Origin: Clostridiales bacterium
GTDB lineage: Bacteria; Bacillota; Clostridia; Christensenellales; Pumilibacteraceae
NCBI GenBank assembly: GCA_029066805.1
Contig: JAIEFT010000024.1
Span: forward strand, 1-64,000
Length of the DNA: 64,000 bases
Direction: 5' to 3'
Positions 19,872 through 29,344 of this stretch are shown here, piece by piece. The notes beneath the pieces are model-generated. The model was not told the DNA's origin. It ran no database searches and worked only from the letters and a program-made list of their open reading frames with translations. The translations under genes and the position numbers were made by a program. The number at the start of each line of letters is the position of its first letter. The first letter of the stretch is position 1.

Positions 19872-20969
19872 TCAGTTCGCTTTTTTAAGGTAGTCCAAAA
19901 TGAACCCTTCTATGTTTCCGTCCATTACCGCCTGAACGTCCGAAGTTTCATACTCGGTGCGGTGGTCCTTGACAAGCGTGTACGGCTGGAAAACATACGA
20001 GCGAATCTGACTGCCCCATTCTATTTTTTTGAGCACACCTTTCAGGCTGGCGGCTTTCTCCGCCGCCTCGCGCTCTTTCAGTTCTACAAGCTTACTCTTG
20101 AGCATTGTCATAGCCATCTCGCGGTTTTGCGTCTGGCTTCGCTCGTTTTGGCACGTTACTACAATGCCCGTCGGGAAGTGAGTAATGCGAATAGCGGAAT
20201 CGGTCTTGTTTATGTGCTGTCCGCCCGCGCCGCTGCTGCGGTATGTGTCCACTCGAATATCGTCGGGATTGATAGTGACCGTAACGTCGTCCCTGATTTC
20301 GGGCATGACCTCGAGACTTGCAAACGACGTGTGCCGCCGCGCGTTGGCGTCAAACGGCGAAATACGCACAAGCCTGTGTACGCCCATCTCCGCCTTAAGA
20401 TAGCCGTAAGCGTTGATGCCGCGCGCAATAAACGTAATGCTCTTTATGCCCGCCTCGTCGCCGTCCAGCCTGTCTATAACGTCCAAGCCGTAACCCGCCT
20501 TGTCGCAATACATTTTGTACATGCGGAACAGCATGGAAACCCAGTCCTGCGCCTCTGTACCGCCCGCGCCTGCGTGCAGCGAGAGTATGGCGTTGGACTT
20601 GTCGTACTCGCCTTTTAATAGCGCCGAAATCTGCGCTTCCTCCGCCGCGGCGCAAAACGCGTCGGTCTCCGCAAACAGCTCTTTCAAAAGCTCGGGATCG
20701 GCTTCAATCTCAAGCAGTTCCGCCATGCCGAGCAAATCCTCGGCGGTAGAAAACAGCTTGCCGAACTTGGCGAGCGTGTTATCGATGTACTTAGCTTCGC
20801 TGTTGACCGCCTGCGCCTGTTTTGAATCCGAGTACAGCGCAGGGTCGTTCTGGCGCTCGGCAAGATACGCCCGTCGCTCTTTTAGCTTGTCGGGCGATAC
20901 CGCCGCATAAGCGTCCTCCGCCATGCTTTTTGCGCCGAGTATTTTAGATTTGCATTCCTCAATATCCAT
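19872..20969 (-). CDS. prfB: peptide chain release factor 2 (continuous ORF)
   Basis: HAGAGGTEAQDWVSMLFRMY, SGAGGQHINKTDSAIRITHFPTGIVV; no in-frame TGA/frameshift site at the usual position. Confidence 0.95.
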   Translation of the reverse strand: MDIEECKSKILGAKSMAEDAYAAVSPDKLKERRAYLAERQNDPALYSDSKQAQAVNSEAKYIDNTLAKFGKLFSTAEDLLGMAELLEIEADPELLKELFAETDAFCAAAEEAQISALLKGEYDKSNAILSLHAGAGGTEAQDWVSMLFRMYKMYCDKAGYGLDVIDRLDGDEAGIKSITFIARGINAYGYLKAEMGVHRLVRISPFDANARRHTSFASLEVMPEIRDDVTVTINPDDIRVDTYRSSGAGGQHINKTDSAIRITHFPTGIVVTCQNERSQTQNREMAMTMLKSKLVELKEREAAEKAASLKGVLKKIEWGSQIRSYVFQPYTLVKDHRTEYETSDVQAVMDGNIEGFILDYLKKAN

Positions 20970-20980
20970 TTATATTATTT

Positions 20981-21009
20981 ATTATATCCGCAAACGCCTT
21001 TCAAGTCAA
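20981..21009 (-). promoter_or_regulatory. prfB promoter TTGACT-N17-TATAAT, predicted +1 about 5 nt before ATG
   Basis: hexamers and spacing read directly. Confidence 0.65.
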
Positions 21010-21039
21010 GCCTTTTGCAAAAGTCAAGTATCACATTAT

Positions 21040-21190
21040 AAAAGGATGAGATTGCTCGGCGGGCAAAAAATGCTCGGAATGACAAAAAAGTAAATTGCTT
21101 TTGTCATACTGAGCGCAGTCGAAGCATCTCATCCTTAATGCGGCTTTAGCCGCCTAATTCTGCATTCTTAATTTTGCATTCTTGATTATT
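21040..21190. repeat. dispersed composite intergenic palindrome, copy 1
   Basis: GGATGAGATTGCTCGG...CTCGGAATGACA...TGTCATACTGAGCGCAGTCGAAGCATCTCATCC then AATGCGGC-ttta-GCCGC and AATTCTGCATTCTTAATT. Confidence 0.8.
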
Positions 21191-23888
21191 GTTCGTCCTT
21201 GCCGCAGCAGTTTTTGTACTTTTTGCCGCTTCCGCACGGACACAGGTCGTTTCTGCCCACCTGCTTGGTCTTGGGCGTAACGACGGGCTCGTCTGCGTGG
21301 CGTTCGCCGTCGCCGTGGTTTTCCACAAGCACGGTTTCCTGCTTAGGCGGCGCGGGCGGGTACTCTACATTCGCGTGCATTAGCATTACAATTACGTCCT
21401 CGTGAATGTTGCTTATCATCTCGTCGAACATCTCAAAGCCTTCCTGCTGATATGCGATAACGGGGTCTTGGTGTCCGTAAGCCTTTAAGCCTATGCCGCT
21501 GCGTAGCGCGTCCATATTATCGATATGATCCATCCATTTCTGGTCGACCACGCGAAGCATTACGTATCGCTCGATTTCCTCAAAATCTACGTTGTGCTCG
21601 GTAGCGTCGTCGATTTTGGCTTGATACGCTGCGGCAACACCGTCGTACAGCATGTCCTTAAGCTCGTCGAGCGTGTAGTTTTTCAGCTTGTCCTCGGTGA
21701 AGAACTCGGGGGTCTCGGGCAAGAACTTGCGCTCTATATCCTTGTTGAGCGACTCGGCGTCCCATTCGTCGTAGTCGACCTTGGGATCGGTGTTGGCGTC
21801 AATAACCATGTCGGTGCGCTCGCGCATGATCTTTAGAATTTCGTCGCGCATGGGCATGCCCTTAAGAACCTTGCCGCGCTCGGCGTACATGATTTCGCGC
21901 TGTGTATTCATTACGTTGTCGTACTCGAGAACGTTCTTACGAATGGAGAAGTTGCGACCCTCGATATTGCGTTGTGCGTTTTCTATCTGCTTGGTAAGGA
22001 TTTTTGCTTCGAGCGGCGTGTCCTCGTCCACCTTGAACATTGACATGACCCTTTTAAGCTTGTCGCCCCAAAGCCGCAAAACGTCGTCGTCGGCGGAAAG
22101 ATAGAATATTGACGAGCCTATATCGCCCTGACGTCCGGCACGACCGCGCAGCTGGTTATCTATACGCCGCGACTCATGCCGTTCCGTACCGATAATGCGA
22201 AGTCCGCCTACAGCAATAACCTTTTCCTTTTCGGCGGCGATTTCGGTTTTGTACTCCTCGATATAGCCCTTGTACAGCTCGCGCGCCTTTTCTATAATCT
22301 CGTTTTGCGCGGGGAACACGGACGCCGCGGCGTCGATATCTTCCTCGGCATAACCGTCTTTAAGCATGCGTTCCTTAGCCATGAACTCGGCATTGCCGCC
22401 GAGCATTATGTCAGTACCACGACCCGCCATGTTGGTGGCGATAGTCACTTGGTGCAGTCTGCCCGCCTGCGCTACAATAAATGCCTCCTTGGCATGGTTT
22501 TTGGCGTTTAGCACGTTGTGCGGCACTTTTTCGCGCCTAAGGATCTTGCTGAGCGCCTCGCTCTTTTCAACATTGGTAGTACCTACAAGCACGGGCTGTC
22601 CGCGGTCGTAGCACTCCTTGATGTCCGCAACAATAGCGCGCATCTTGCCGTCGGCGTTGATGAACAAAAGGTCGTTCTCGTCCACGCGCTGACTGGGCAC
22701 GTTTGTGGGGATTGTAACAACGTCAAGCTTGTAAATCGAGCGGAACTCGTTCTCCTCGGTCTTGGCCGTACCCGTCATGCCAGAAAGCTTGTCGTAAAGA
22801 CGGAAATAGTTCTGGAAAGTTATTGTCGCAAGCGTTTTGTTTTCGGACTGAATGCGCACATTCTCCTTCGCCTCGATTGCCTGGTGCAAGCCGTCGTTGT
22901 ACCGCCGCCCTACCATGAGACGACCGGTAAACTCGTCTACTATTACGACCTCGCCGTCGCTGACAATGTAGTCCTGGTCGCGATGCATGATAAAGTTTGC
23001 TTTAAGCGCATTGTTAATGTAATGGTAAAGCTCGGTGTTTTCGATGTCCGCGAGGTTCTCGACGTCGAAGTACGTTTCCGCACGCTCGATACCGTGCTCG
23101 GTAAGGTTGATAGCGCGCTTTTTCTCATCGACCTCAAAGTCCTCGTCCTTGACGAGCCGACGCGCAAAACGATTGGCACGGCTGTACATCTCGCTGCTCT
23201 TTCCGCCGCGACCGGATATGATAAGCGGCGTGCGCGCCTCGTCGATAAGAATGGAGTCGACCTCGTCTATTATGGCAAACGAAAGATCGCGCTGAACCAT
23301 GTCAGACTTACGCACGACCATGTTGTCGCGCAAATAGTCAAAGCCGAACTCGTTGTTTGTGCCGTAAGTGATGTCGCAGTTGTATGCGGCGCGCTTCTCA
23401 TCCGGGCGCATGCCCGAAACCGCAACGCCGACGGTAAGCCCGAGGAAACGGTGAACCTTGCCGACAAGCTCCGCGGCGTAGCGTGCAAGATAGTCGTTGA
23501 CCGTTACAATATGCACGCCCTTGCCCGTAAGCGCGTTGAGATACGCGGGGAGCGTTGCGACAAGCGTTTTACCCTCGCCTGTACGCATCTCGGCTATGCG
23601 CCCTTGGTGGAGCGCTATACCGCCCATGATTTGCACTTTAAAGTGCTTCATGTGGAGCACGCGCATACTCGCCTCGCGCACGACCGCAAATGCCTCCGGC
23701 AAAAGGTCGTCAAGCGTCTCGAAATTCTCGGAATACCGCTTTTTGAATTGCTCTGTCATACCGCGCAATTCGTCGTCCGACATGGCGGCAAACTTGTTCT
23801 CGAGCGCAAGCACCTGCTCTGCCTTAGCAGAGAGCCGCTTTACGTTACGGCGGTTATCACTGCCTGTAATAAAAGAAATAAGTCCCAT
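21186..23888 (-). CDS. secA: preprotein translocase subunit SecA
   Basis: MRTGEGKTLVATLPAYLNAL, GRGTDIMLGGNAEF, C-terminal Zn-binding CPCGSGKKYKNCCG; start set at GAGGT-preceded ATG 23888 (MGLISFITGSDN). Confidence 0.97.
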   Translation of the reverse strand: MGLISFITGSDNRRNVKRLSAKAEQVLALENKFAAMSDDELRGMTEQFKKRYSENFETLDDLLPEAFAVVREASMRVLHMKHFKVQIMGGIALHQGRIAEMRTGEGKTLVATLPAYLNALTGKGVHIVTVNDYLARYAAELVGKVHRFLGLTVGVAVSGMRPDEKRAAYNCDITYGTNNEFGFDYLRDNMVVRKSDMVQRDLSFAIIDEVDSILIDEARTPLIISGRGGKSSEMYSRANRFARRLVKDEDFEVDEKKRAINLTEHGIERAETYFDVENLADIENTELYHYINNALKANFIMHRDQDYIVSDGEVVIVDEFTGRLMVGRRYNDGLHQAIEAKENVRIQSENKTLATITFQNYFRLYDKLSGMTGTAKTEENEFRSIYKLDVVTIPTNVPSQRVDENDLLFINADGKMRAIVADIKECYDRGQPVLVGTTNVEKSEALSKILRREKVPHNVLNAKNHAKEAFIVAQAGRLHQVTIATNMAGRGTDIMLGGNAEFMAKERMLKDGYAEEDIDAAASVFPAQNEIIEKARELYKGYIEEYKTEIAAEKEKVIAVGGLRIIGTERHESRRIDNQLRGRAGRQGDIGSSIFYLSADDDVLRLWGDKLKRVMSMFKVDEDTPLEAKILTKQIENAQRNIEGRNFSIRKNVLEYDNVMNTQREIMYAERGKVLKGMPMRDEILKIMRERTDMVIDANTDPKVDYDEWDAESLNKDIERKFLPETPEFFTEDKLKNYTLDELKDMLYDGVAAAYQAKIDDATEHNVDFEEIERYVMLRVVDQKWMDHIDNMDALRSGIGLKAYGHQDPVIAYQQEGFEMFDEMISNIHEDVIVMLMHANVEYPPAPPKQETVLVENHGDGERHADEPVVTPKTKQVGRNDLCPCGSGKKYKNCCGKDEQ

Positions 23889-24135
23889 ATATACCTCGCT
23901 ATGCCGCTTAAGCTTATATAACGGCATTGCCAATTTACAATTTAACGCATGATACGCCACGATCACAGATCGATTTACGGATTTCTTTTGGTATCGCCAA
24001 ACCGCTCCATTCTTTCCGTACTTTGCGTCGTATAAATTCTACCGCATATAAGTTTATCACAATCACAAAAGAAAATCAAGGAAATACGAATAATTAAAAA
24101 TATAATTTATCGACATAAAAACGACAGACAAAAGC

Positions 24136-24165
24136 AAGCCGACCGCTGATAAGAGCGGTCGGCTT
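24136..24165 (-). terminator. intrinsic terminator downstream of 24266 gene
   Basis: AAGCCGACCGCT/AGCGGTCGGCTT 12-bp stem. Confidence 0.75.
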
Positions 24166-24265
24166 GATGATTGTTTTGCGCACGCAGGGGTCGCTGTTTT
24201 ACGCTGTTTCGCCCATCGGCGCAAACAAGCATTTTATTCTATTGTGATTTTGAATATGTAAGGTG

Positions 24266-24826
24266 TTATGCCGCCGGCGAGAGCGTTACCGTGATACTAT
24301 AGGTTTGATTCATCGCCGCAGTATCATCCGAATCAAGAGCGAAATAAAGCGTATAAGCCGTATTGGTCACTCCTGCTGCGGGAACAGTAAGCACAACAAC
24401 ACCATCGCTGTCTATTTCGTTGGCCGCCACTGCAATTTCGGAAGCATCAGGAGCATCCCCGCTAGCTTGTGCCACAACATACAACTTCGTGGATTTGCCC
24501 GTTGTTGGCGTAAAGTCCTCGGGCAATGCTGCTGTAACGGTAATTGTTTGGTCTTTAACAGCGGTAAGGCTGGGCAGAATGATAGACGTGACGGTCGTAC
24601 CGCCATCTTTTATTGTATTTACAGGCTGATCCATCGGAACAAGTTTACCTGTCCAAGCAGCAGCGGTGTCCGCGTTGAATCCGACAAGCGTAACATCGCC
24701 CAATGGACCTTGACTTGTAACCTCATTGTATCCAGTGCCCGACCATTTTGCGAACGAGATTGCACCGATACCGGCGATAGCAACGACAGCTGCCGCAATG
24801 ATAAGAGCTTTAACTTTCTTTTTCAT
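24266..24826 (-). CDS. small secreted protein with SipW-type signal peptide
   Basis: MKKKVKALIIAAAVVAIAGIGAISFAKWSGTG; SD GGAG upstream of ATG 24826. Confidence 0.65.
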   Translation of the reverse strand: MKKKVKALIIAAAVVAIAGIGAISFAKWSGTGYNEVTSQGPLGDVTLVGFNADTAAAWTGKLVPMDQPVNTIKDGGTTVTSIILPSLTAVKDQTITVTAALPEDFTPTTGKSTKLYVVAQASGDAPDASEIAVAANEIDSDGVVVLTVPAAGVTNTAYTLYFALDSDDTAAMNQTYSITVTLSPAA

Positions 24827-24932
24827 GTTTTGAATTCTCCTTTCAAGAATTATTATTTTAACCATCCGAATACCCTGCTATCGGAATGATAAAATACAAT
24901 TATGCTATGCCTATTGGCAATATAAGATTATA

Positions 24933-25490
24933 TTAATGTTGCGAGAATGTCAAGCTAATCGAAGCCTCCATAGCGTCGGTAGCATTGGCAGTCATGTATA
25001 CATACACCGTACCGCCGTTTTCTACGTTTGTAAGATCATCGGCATCAGCTGAAACAAGCGTGCCGTCATTTTCCGCATCAAAGTCTTCGGCAGTAGGGTC
25101 GGAAGTTGTCCAGTACAATTTAGCAGAGCCGATACCTCCATCTTTTGTAAGAGAGCCCGCCAATTTATATGAAACAGTTTGGTCGCCCGTACCTTGAGCC
25201 GTACTGAGCGTAAACTCCCAATATGTCAAACCGCCGGTAGGCAACCCGTTACCCGTCGTTTGATCGACCGGATACAGCGCATTCATTACTATAGCGTTAT
25301 CCTCTGTATTATAAGTACCTTCCTTGGGCGTTACAGTCAAATCGCCTAGAGTGTTGATAACTCCCGTCGTGCCTGTAACGGTTACAGAAGTTTTTGTACT
25401 TCCAGACCAATACGCGAACGAGACGGCGCTTACGCCTACTACTGCCGCGACAGCGGCTGCCGTGATGAGTATTTTTGTTCTCTTTTTCAT
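24933..25490 (-). CDS. small secreted protein with SipW-type signal peptide
   Basis: MKKRTKILITAAAVAAVVGVSAVSFAYWSGSTKT; SD AAGGAG. Confidence 0.65.
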   Translation of the reverse strand: MKKRTKILITAAAVAAVVGVSAVSFAYWSGSTKTSVTVTGTTGVINTLGDLTVTPKEGTYNTEDNAIVMNALYPVDQTTGNGLPTGGLTYWEFTLSTAQGTGDQTVSYKLAGSLTKDGGIGSAKLYWTTSDPTAEDFDAENDGTLVSADADDLTNVENGGTVYVYMTANATDAMEASISLTFSQH

Positions 25491-25592
25491 GATTTGTTTT
25501 CTCCTTTAAGAAACATATTTTTTGTTTTTATGTTGTTCCGACAATAACGTCGGGACGAATAAACTGTTGCAAGTACGCAACTGTATAGCAAT

Positions 25593-25621
25593 ATTGTACT
25601 GCTATTAGTAGATTTTGTCAA
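25593..25621 (-). promoter_or_regulatory. sigmaA promoter TTGACA-N17-TACAAT for the 25490 gene
   Basis: hexamers and spacing read directly. Confidence 0.6.
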
Positions 25622-25710
25622 TACAATATGCAAAAATTGTTGCTATTTATAAAATAATTAATGTACTGCCGCGGTTGTTTACCGTCTGCTCGCCCGACAT
25701 AATGTGAGTA

Positions 25711-28700
25711 CTAAGTCTTTAAGTTGAACCCGTCGCCCCAAGAAATGGTATATATCTTTCCCGACGTTACCGTGCCGGTAGATTGGTTTTGCGTCCACGA
25801 ATTAGTTATTGAAGCGCCGTTGTCGGATTTTCCAAGGTTCATGCTTGTCATATCGCTCAAGCTCATATCGACTTCGATAAATCCAAACCAATCGATAGAT
25901 TTTATTGTTCCGCCGTTAATCGAAATATACTCCGGTCTGTCTGTGCCGATCCACGCCGAACCGTCGACAAATATATATCCGTCGTTGAACTTTATTCCAA
26001 ACATGTTGGAGGAGCTGCCTATGTATTCTACCGTTTCCCCGAGTTTCAAGTCATTATCGACCTTAACAGTGCAACGGGATTTTTCGGTTATATTGCCACC
26101 GCTAACGGTATCCTTTGTAAATATAATATCGGTAGGTATAACCGTAACGTCTATAAAGTAATAGCCATCCTTATATGTCATTTGCGCGCGAGAATTCCAA
26201 TCGCCGGTTATAGCGGTATTAGAGCCGTTATAAGAGTAAATATGGTATGTGTCCCCGTCTCCCGTCCAGGCATCCGCATAAAGCACTATACGCGCTTTTT
26301 CGGCTTGCCAACGAGCGTATACCGTAGCGTCATCGTCGAACACATAACTCGACGTGATCGGAGTACCGCCCGTTGTATCGGGCGTATCAAACCACCCGAC
26401 AAACCTATACAGGTCTCTTGTCGCCGTAACGCCGGTGATTGACGCGAGCTTGCCTGCGGCGTCCGTTTGCATAGTTATCACTCCGTTGACCGCACCGCCG
26501 TTGCCGTCAAACGTTACGGTATAGCTTTGGATATCCGCAAAGCTCGCCCAGAGCGTGATCGTATTACCTGTAATTCTATCAACAGTACCGGGGGTGATTT
26601 GCGTTATCAAGTCGCCGTCTTCGCCGCCCAACAACCAACCGTTGAACTGTTTACCCGTAGGCGGAGTAGGCGCTTTGAGCACAACATTGCCGTTTGCGAT
26701 AAGATACTCTGTAGGATTGCTTTCGTCATTAGCGCCGCCGTTCAACACATAATTAATAGTGTAAGTAACGGCTGCGTCCGCCCACTTTGCATGCAAAGCT
26801 ACGTCGGACGTGACGACCGACGAGAAGTTGTACAGCCTGTTATCCGAGGTATACCATCCGATAAAAGTTTTATCGCCATTGGACGGTATGATCTCTGTGG
26901 TAGGATCGGTCGCACTGTTGCCAAATGCCACCGTTTGCGATTCTATCGTGGTGCTGCCGTTCCATGTTCCGCCGTTAAGATCGAACGTTACTGTATAACT
27001 GCCGCTTCTCGCCGCCGTAGTGACGTACAATTTTTCGACGACGAAGTTGGCGTTGGATATACCCTTCCAGTTATCGCCGATTTGGTTTATGCCCAGCCTG
27101 CCCGTGGTTACATCTACCTGTTCGGTCACGCCTTCGGTTTCGTTTTTGCGCTGACGGACTGTGCCGACATAGCGAAATGTATACTCGCCGGTTTCCGGAA
27201 TAACGAAGTTGCAGTCGGATATATTAACGTTCGCCGATGTCTGTATCTGCCCGGTATAGTAGCCGAAGTCCAAACCGTCGGGCATGATAATAGTTTCCGG
27301 CAACAAGTACGCAATACGCCCTACCGTCGTTTTTTCGCCGTCGTCGTATCCGTCCAAGCCCGTCGGACCGTCGCCTGTGCCGTCCCAACGATAGCCGCTT
27401 GCGCCAAGCATATATGCTTTGACAATAGAGCCCTTGGTAAGGTTGACGGTAAGCGTAACGTCTATCGGGGTTGTGGGATATTTGACGTAGTAATCGCCGT
27501 TGCCGTCGTTATATTTAACCCTATTATATTCGTATTCCACGACAACCGTTTCGTTAAACTTGGTCGTTATTCGCGGATCCCATGTCCAAACCTCGTTAAT
27601 GTATCCGCCCATATAGAAGCCAAAAGGTTGACCGAATCCGTCCTCGTAACGCTGCCAACGGTTTGCATTGCTGGCATTTACAACAAGCGCAAAGTCGGGG
27701 ACTCGCTCTTTTGTGACGATTTCCACGTCCAACGCAAAATACTGCTGGGCATTGTCGCCAAAGAACAGCACGCTGTACATTCCGTCGTCAAAGTGCTCGA
27801 CCATATGTTTATCGGGATCGATTATGTCGCCGCTGATATTTTCGTCGTCGTGCCAAAATCCCGGACCGATATCGCCAAGCTTGACGCCGCCCGCTTTGTT
27901 AGGGTCGTAGTTATATATGCGCGGCGAAGTTTCGGCAACCCCGCTTGTGGGCACGCCTGTACTGTCCGTATTGGCACGGGTTAAGGTAAAACCGACTAAC
28001 TCGGTATTCTTGGAGTCATCGGGCAGCGCCGACTGACCGTCCGTACCGTACAACCCGAATTCTATAAACGCTATAGTGTTGTCGTTGATGGTTTCCGCGG
28101 AATTTTGGCGTGATACGCAAACATAATTGCGATACACGTAGCCGCCCTTACCGCTGTCGTATTCGCCGTGCATCGTAGCGTGACGGATCTTAGCTACGCC
28201 GTTTTTTTCGGTCGTAAACGAGGACGCGCCCGTTATAGTCGGAACGGCGGCGACTATAGTGGTAATTATACCGCTGCCTGCGCCGCCCTTGTCCCAAACG
28301 GGCAACGTATTCGGTTCTGAATGAACGGTTATGCAGTTAACATCTTCCTTAGCAAAATTAACGAATGAAGTCCCTGTCGATTGAGTATTCCAATCCCGAT
28401 TAAAATTCAGCTGGAAACTGGTATCATTCTTTTTTGCGTTTACCACGACAGGGCCGGTAACCGAACTAATTTTCGTGTTGTTTAAATAGGTGGTCGAACC
28501 GCTCCAAATATGCATACACAAATCCGCAATGTAGCTATATGTGCCGGAATCAGCGCCTGCCTTAAAATAAAACGTAGCCTTGCAGTCGGTAAAGTTAATT
28601 GTTATGGGATTGCTATATCCCGTGGTATCGAAAGGATCTGCATCCCCCGTATTGTCGCCCGGGTCGTCCGTATTGAGCTCGCCCGCATACTCAACGCGCA

Positions 28701-29235
28701 TCATATTCCACGGATCATACTTATAATCAAAATAAAAATTGTAATAGCCGTCGGCGTTTACGGTATATGTTCCCGGAATGTTATCTTGTTGTGTAGAGCC
28801 GTTCGGTTTGGTAAAAGTAACCAAATGTACGCTGCCGTTGTCCTTGGGAATACCGAGCTTTGTCGCACCTTGATAAACATTAAAAGTATCGCCGGTATAC
28901 AGTGGCACATATTTGACTGTTTTTTCGGGATTGTTCGTGTTTCTTTTTTCTTCATTTTCCGCCATAACATAATAATCGGACACGTCGGTATTATCATGCT
29001 GAGGGACTTGCAGGTAATATTTATCGGCGTCAAGCACGGGGACGGTTGCTCCGCCGCTCACCGCATACTGCGGATATTCCACATAGAACAGTCCGACTTT
29101 ACCGTCAACCTCGGCGGTAGCGTCGCCGCCCGCGTTCCAATCTGCCCAAGATACGGAAAAAGCCGCGATACAAAACAGTATCGCGCACGCAATCGTCGCA
29201 ATAATGAAAAACCTCATACGACCGACACGTTGCAT
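25711..29235 (-). CDS. large secreted protein with Listeria/Bacteroides (InlB B) repeats and C-terminal CBM26-like modules
   Basis: repeated VTFDLNGGTWNG..FIGWYTSDNRLYNF, YTINYVLNGGANDES, YTVTFDGNGGAVNG; C-terminal IVLYADAWTGDGDTYHIYSYNGSNTAITGDWNSRAQM; N-terminal TM and SWADWNAGG. Confidence 0.7.
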   Translation of the reverse strand: MQRVGRMRFFIIATIACAILFCIAAFSVSWADWNAGGDATAEVDGKVGLFYVEYPQYAVSGGATVPVLDADKYYLQVPQHDNTDVSDYYVMAENEEKRNTNNPEKTVKYVPLYTGDTFNVYQGATKLGIPKDNGSVHLVTFTKPNGSTQQDNIPGTYTVNADGYYNFYFDYKYDPWNMMRVEYAGELNTDDPGDNTGDADPFDTTGYSNPITINFTDCKATFYFKAGADSGTYSYIADLCMHIWSGSTTYLNNTKISSVTGPVVVNAKKNDTSFQLNFNRDWNTQSTGTSFVNFAKEDVNCITVHSEPNTLPVWDKGGAGSGIITTIVAAVPTITGASSFTTEKNGVAKIRHATMHGEYDSGKGGYVYRNYVCVSRQNSAETINDNTIAFIEFGLYGTDGQSALPDDSKNTELVGFTLTRANTDSTGVPTSGVAETSPRIYNYDPNKAGGVKLGDIGPGFWHDDENISGDIIDPDKHMVEHFDDGMYSVLFFGDNAQQYFALDVEIVTKERVPDFALVVNASNANRWQRYEDGFGQPFGFYMGGYINEVWTWDPRITTKFNETVVVEYEYNRVKYNDGNGDYYVKYPTTPIDVTLTVNLTKGSIVKAYMLGASGYRWDGTGDGPTGLDGYDDGEKTTVGRIAYLLPETIIMPDGLDFGYYTGQIQTSANVNISDCNFVIPETGEYTFRYVGTVRQRKNETEGVTEQVDVTTGRLGINQIGDNWKGISNANFVVEKLYVTTAARSGSYTVTFDLNGGTWNGSTTIESQTVAFGNSATDPTTEIIPSNGDKTFIGWYTSDNRLYNFSSVVTSDVALHAKWADAAVTYTINYVLNGGANDESNPTEYLIANGNVVLKAPTPPTGKQFNGWLLGGEDGDLITQITPGTVDRITGNTITLWASFADIQSYTVTFDGNGGAVNGVITMQTDAAGKLASITGVTATRDLYRFVGWFDTPDTTGGTPITSSYVFDDDATVYARWQAEKARIVLYADAWTGDGDTYHIYSYNGSNTAITGDWNSRAQMTYKDGYYFIDVTVIPTDIIFTKDTVSGGNITEKSRCTVKVDNDLKLGETVEYIGSSSNMFGIKFNDGYIFVDGSAWIGTDRPEYISINGGTIKSIDWFGFIEVDMSLSDMTSMNLGKSDNGASITNSWTQNQSTGTVTSGKIYTISWGDGFNLKT

Positions 29236-29344
29236 TTTCCCTCTATTAACTCCCACTATATTAGCAAGCACTGATATTATATACCAAACATATATACAAT
29301 GTCAATACCCGCACGGAAAATTTTGCCTAAATATAAGCGGTAAG

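Noticed and set aside
20900-20969. RF2 programmed frameshift site
   Set aside because: No in-frame stop or CTTTGA-type slippery site in the early coding region
22518-23921. 467-aa plus-strand ORF opposite secA
   Set aside because: Antisense to SecA, no recognisable domain
23889-23966. Extended N-terminus of SecA
   Set aside because: Canonical SecA start MGLISFITGSDN at 23888 has an SD
26467-27984. 505-aa plus-strand ORF opposite the repeat-rich surface protein
   Set aside because: Antisense shadow; sense strand has signal sequence and known repeats
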